NCBI GenBank assembly: GCA_900751035.1
Contig: CAADSF010000007.1
Span: forward strand, 1-5,984
Reading direction: 5' to 3'
Length of the DNA: 5,984 nucleotides
From: an uncultured Oscillospiraceae bacterium
Lineage (GTDB): Bacteria > Bacillota > Clostridia > Oscillospirales > Oscillospiraceae
Made by a program: the position numbers and the translations under genes. Shown here piece after piece: positions 5,345 through 5,984 of this stretch. The notes beneath the pieces were generated by a model that searched no databases, was not told where the DNA came from, and saw nothing but the letters and a program-made list of their open reading frames with translations. Positions within the stretch are counted from its first letter, which is position 1, and each line of letters starts with the position of its first letter.

Positions 5345-5984
5345 ATGCGCATTGTCATCAAAATCGGCACCTCCACCATTACGCATCCGACCGGCAGACT
5401 GAACATCCGCCAGATGGAAGCGCTCTGCAAGGTGCTCAGCGACCTCAAAAATGCCGGAAACGAGGTGATTCTTGTCTCCTCCGGCGCAATCGGCATGGGT
5501 GTGGGCAAGCTTCGCCTTGGGAAAAAGCCGGTGGACGTGCCGACGAAGCAGGCCTCTGCTGCCGTCGGCCAGTGCGAGCTCATGTATACCTACGACAAGC
5601 TGTTCTCCGAATACCGCCACACCGTTGCACAGATTCTGCTGACGGCGGACGATATTGCCGACCCTGTGCGGCACGAGAATTTCCAGAATACCATCCAGCG
5701 CCTGCTGGAGCTGGACGCGATTCCAATCGTCAACGAAAATGACACCGTTTCCGTCGCGGAGTTCGGTATCGGCGACAACGACACGCTTTCGGCCATCGTT
5801 GCGACCAGCGTTTGCGCTGATCTGCTTGTACTCCTGTCGGATATTGACGGCCTGTACACCGCAGACCCGCATAAGAATCCAGACGCTGCACGCATTGAAT
5901 TGGTTCCCGAAATCACGGATGAAATTCTGCGCCTTGCCGACGGCAAGGGCTCCGAGCTTGGAACCGGCGGCATGAAGACCAAAC
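5345..5984 (+). CDS. proB: Glutamate 5-kinase (3' truncated)
   Basis: ProB phosphorylates L-glutamate with ATP to gamma-glutamyl phosphate, the first step of proline synthesis, in the cytoplasm. The window holds the first 213 codons and ends inside the gene. Motifs of the amino-acid kinase fold are in order: KIGTS (residues 6-10), LVSSGAIGMG (43-52), QASAAVGQCEL, VNENDTV (129-135), FGIGDND (140-146), LSDIDGLYTADP (164-175) and GTGGMKTK (206-213). The ATG at 5345 has GAAGGG at 5331-5336, 8 nt upstream, and puts the KIGTS loop at the usual distance from the N-terminus. proA would be expected after proB but lies outside the window, and whether a C-terminal PUA domain is present cannot be seen. 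The gene has its own promoter and is divergent from the padR operon. Confidence 0.95.
   Translation, partial: MRIVIKIGTSTITHPTGRLNIRQMEALCKVLSDLKNAGNEVILVSSGAIGMGVGKLRLGKKPVDVPTKQASAAVGQCELMYTYDKLFSEYRHTVAQILLTADDIADPVRHENFQNTIQRLLELDAIPIVNENDTVSVAEFGIGDNDTLSAIVATSVCADLLVLLSDIDGLYTADPHKNPDAARIELVPEITDEILRLADGKGSELGTGGMKTK

Noticed and set aside
5225..5872. 215-residue open frame antisense to proB and running into the divergent promoters
   Set aside because: proB has every kinase motif in the other strand, and the antisense frame's composition resembles a shadow.

Overview
The window looks like ordinary chromosomal DNA of a moderately GC-rich, Gram-positive-type anaerobe of the class Clostridia, probably near the Oscillospiraceae/Ruminococcaceae. 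This rests on the potABCD order, strong GGAGG-type ribosome sites, a PadR plus DUF1700/DUF4097 membrane-protein pair typical of Firmicutes, C/G-rich third codon positions, and sigma-A-like promoters. No species can be named from the sequence alone.

Positions 2-3618 (+) hold a polyamine-type ABC transporter operon: the 3' part of potA (ATPase; Walker A lies off-window), potB and potC (permeases), and potD (substrate-binding protein). Each junction overlaps (11, 4 and 4 nt), with the next gene's ribosome site inside the previous gene, so translation is probably coupled. PotD is unusual: it has a non-lipoprotein signal peptide and a C-terminal membrane anchor, and several positions that contact substrate in E. 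coli PotD appear substituted. The operon ends at a strong hairpin (3626-3653) shared with the convergent genes on the other strand.

Positions 3672-5173 (-) hold a two-gene operon: a short PadR-family repressor (GTG start) followed, with an ATGA overlap, by a single-pass membrane protein. That protein has an N-terminal DUF1700/HAAS-like helical domain and a DUF4097-like repeat domain with seven TVSGD-type repeats. Its promoter (TTGACA-17-TATACT) carries an inverted repeat ATACCT-N9-AGGTAT over the -35 box, a good candidate for the PadR autoregulatory operator.

Positions 5174-5344 are a divergent intergenic region with a second clear promoter (TTGTCA-17-TATACT, extended -10) driving proB (glutamate 5-kinase, proline synthesis). 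proB runs off the right edge. I see no mobile elements, CRISPR arrays, tRNA or rRNA genes. The most interesting parts are the membrane-anchored PotD variant and the PadR/repeat-protein module with its visible operator; neither amounts to a clearly new system.
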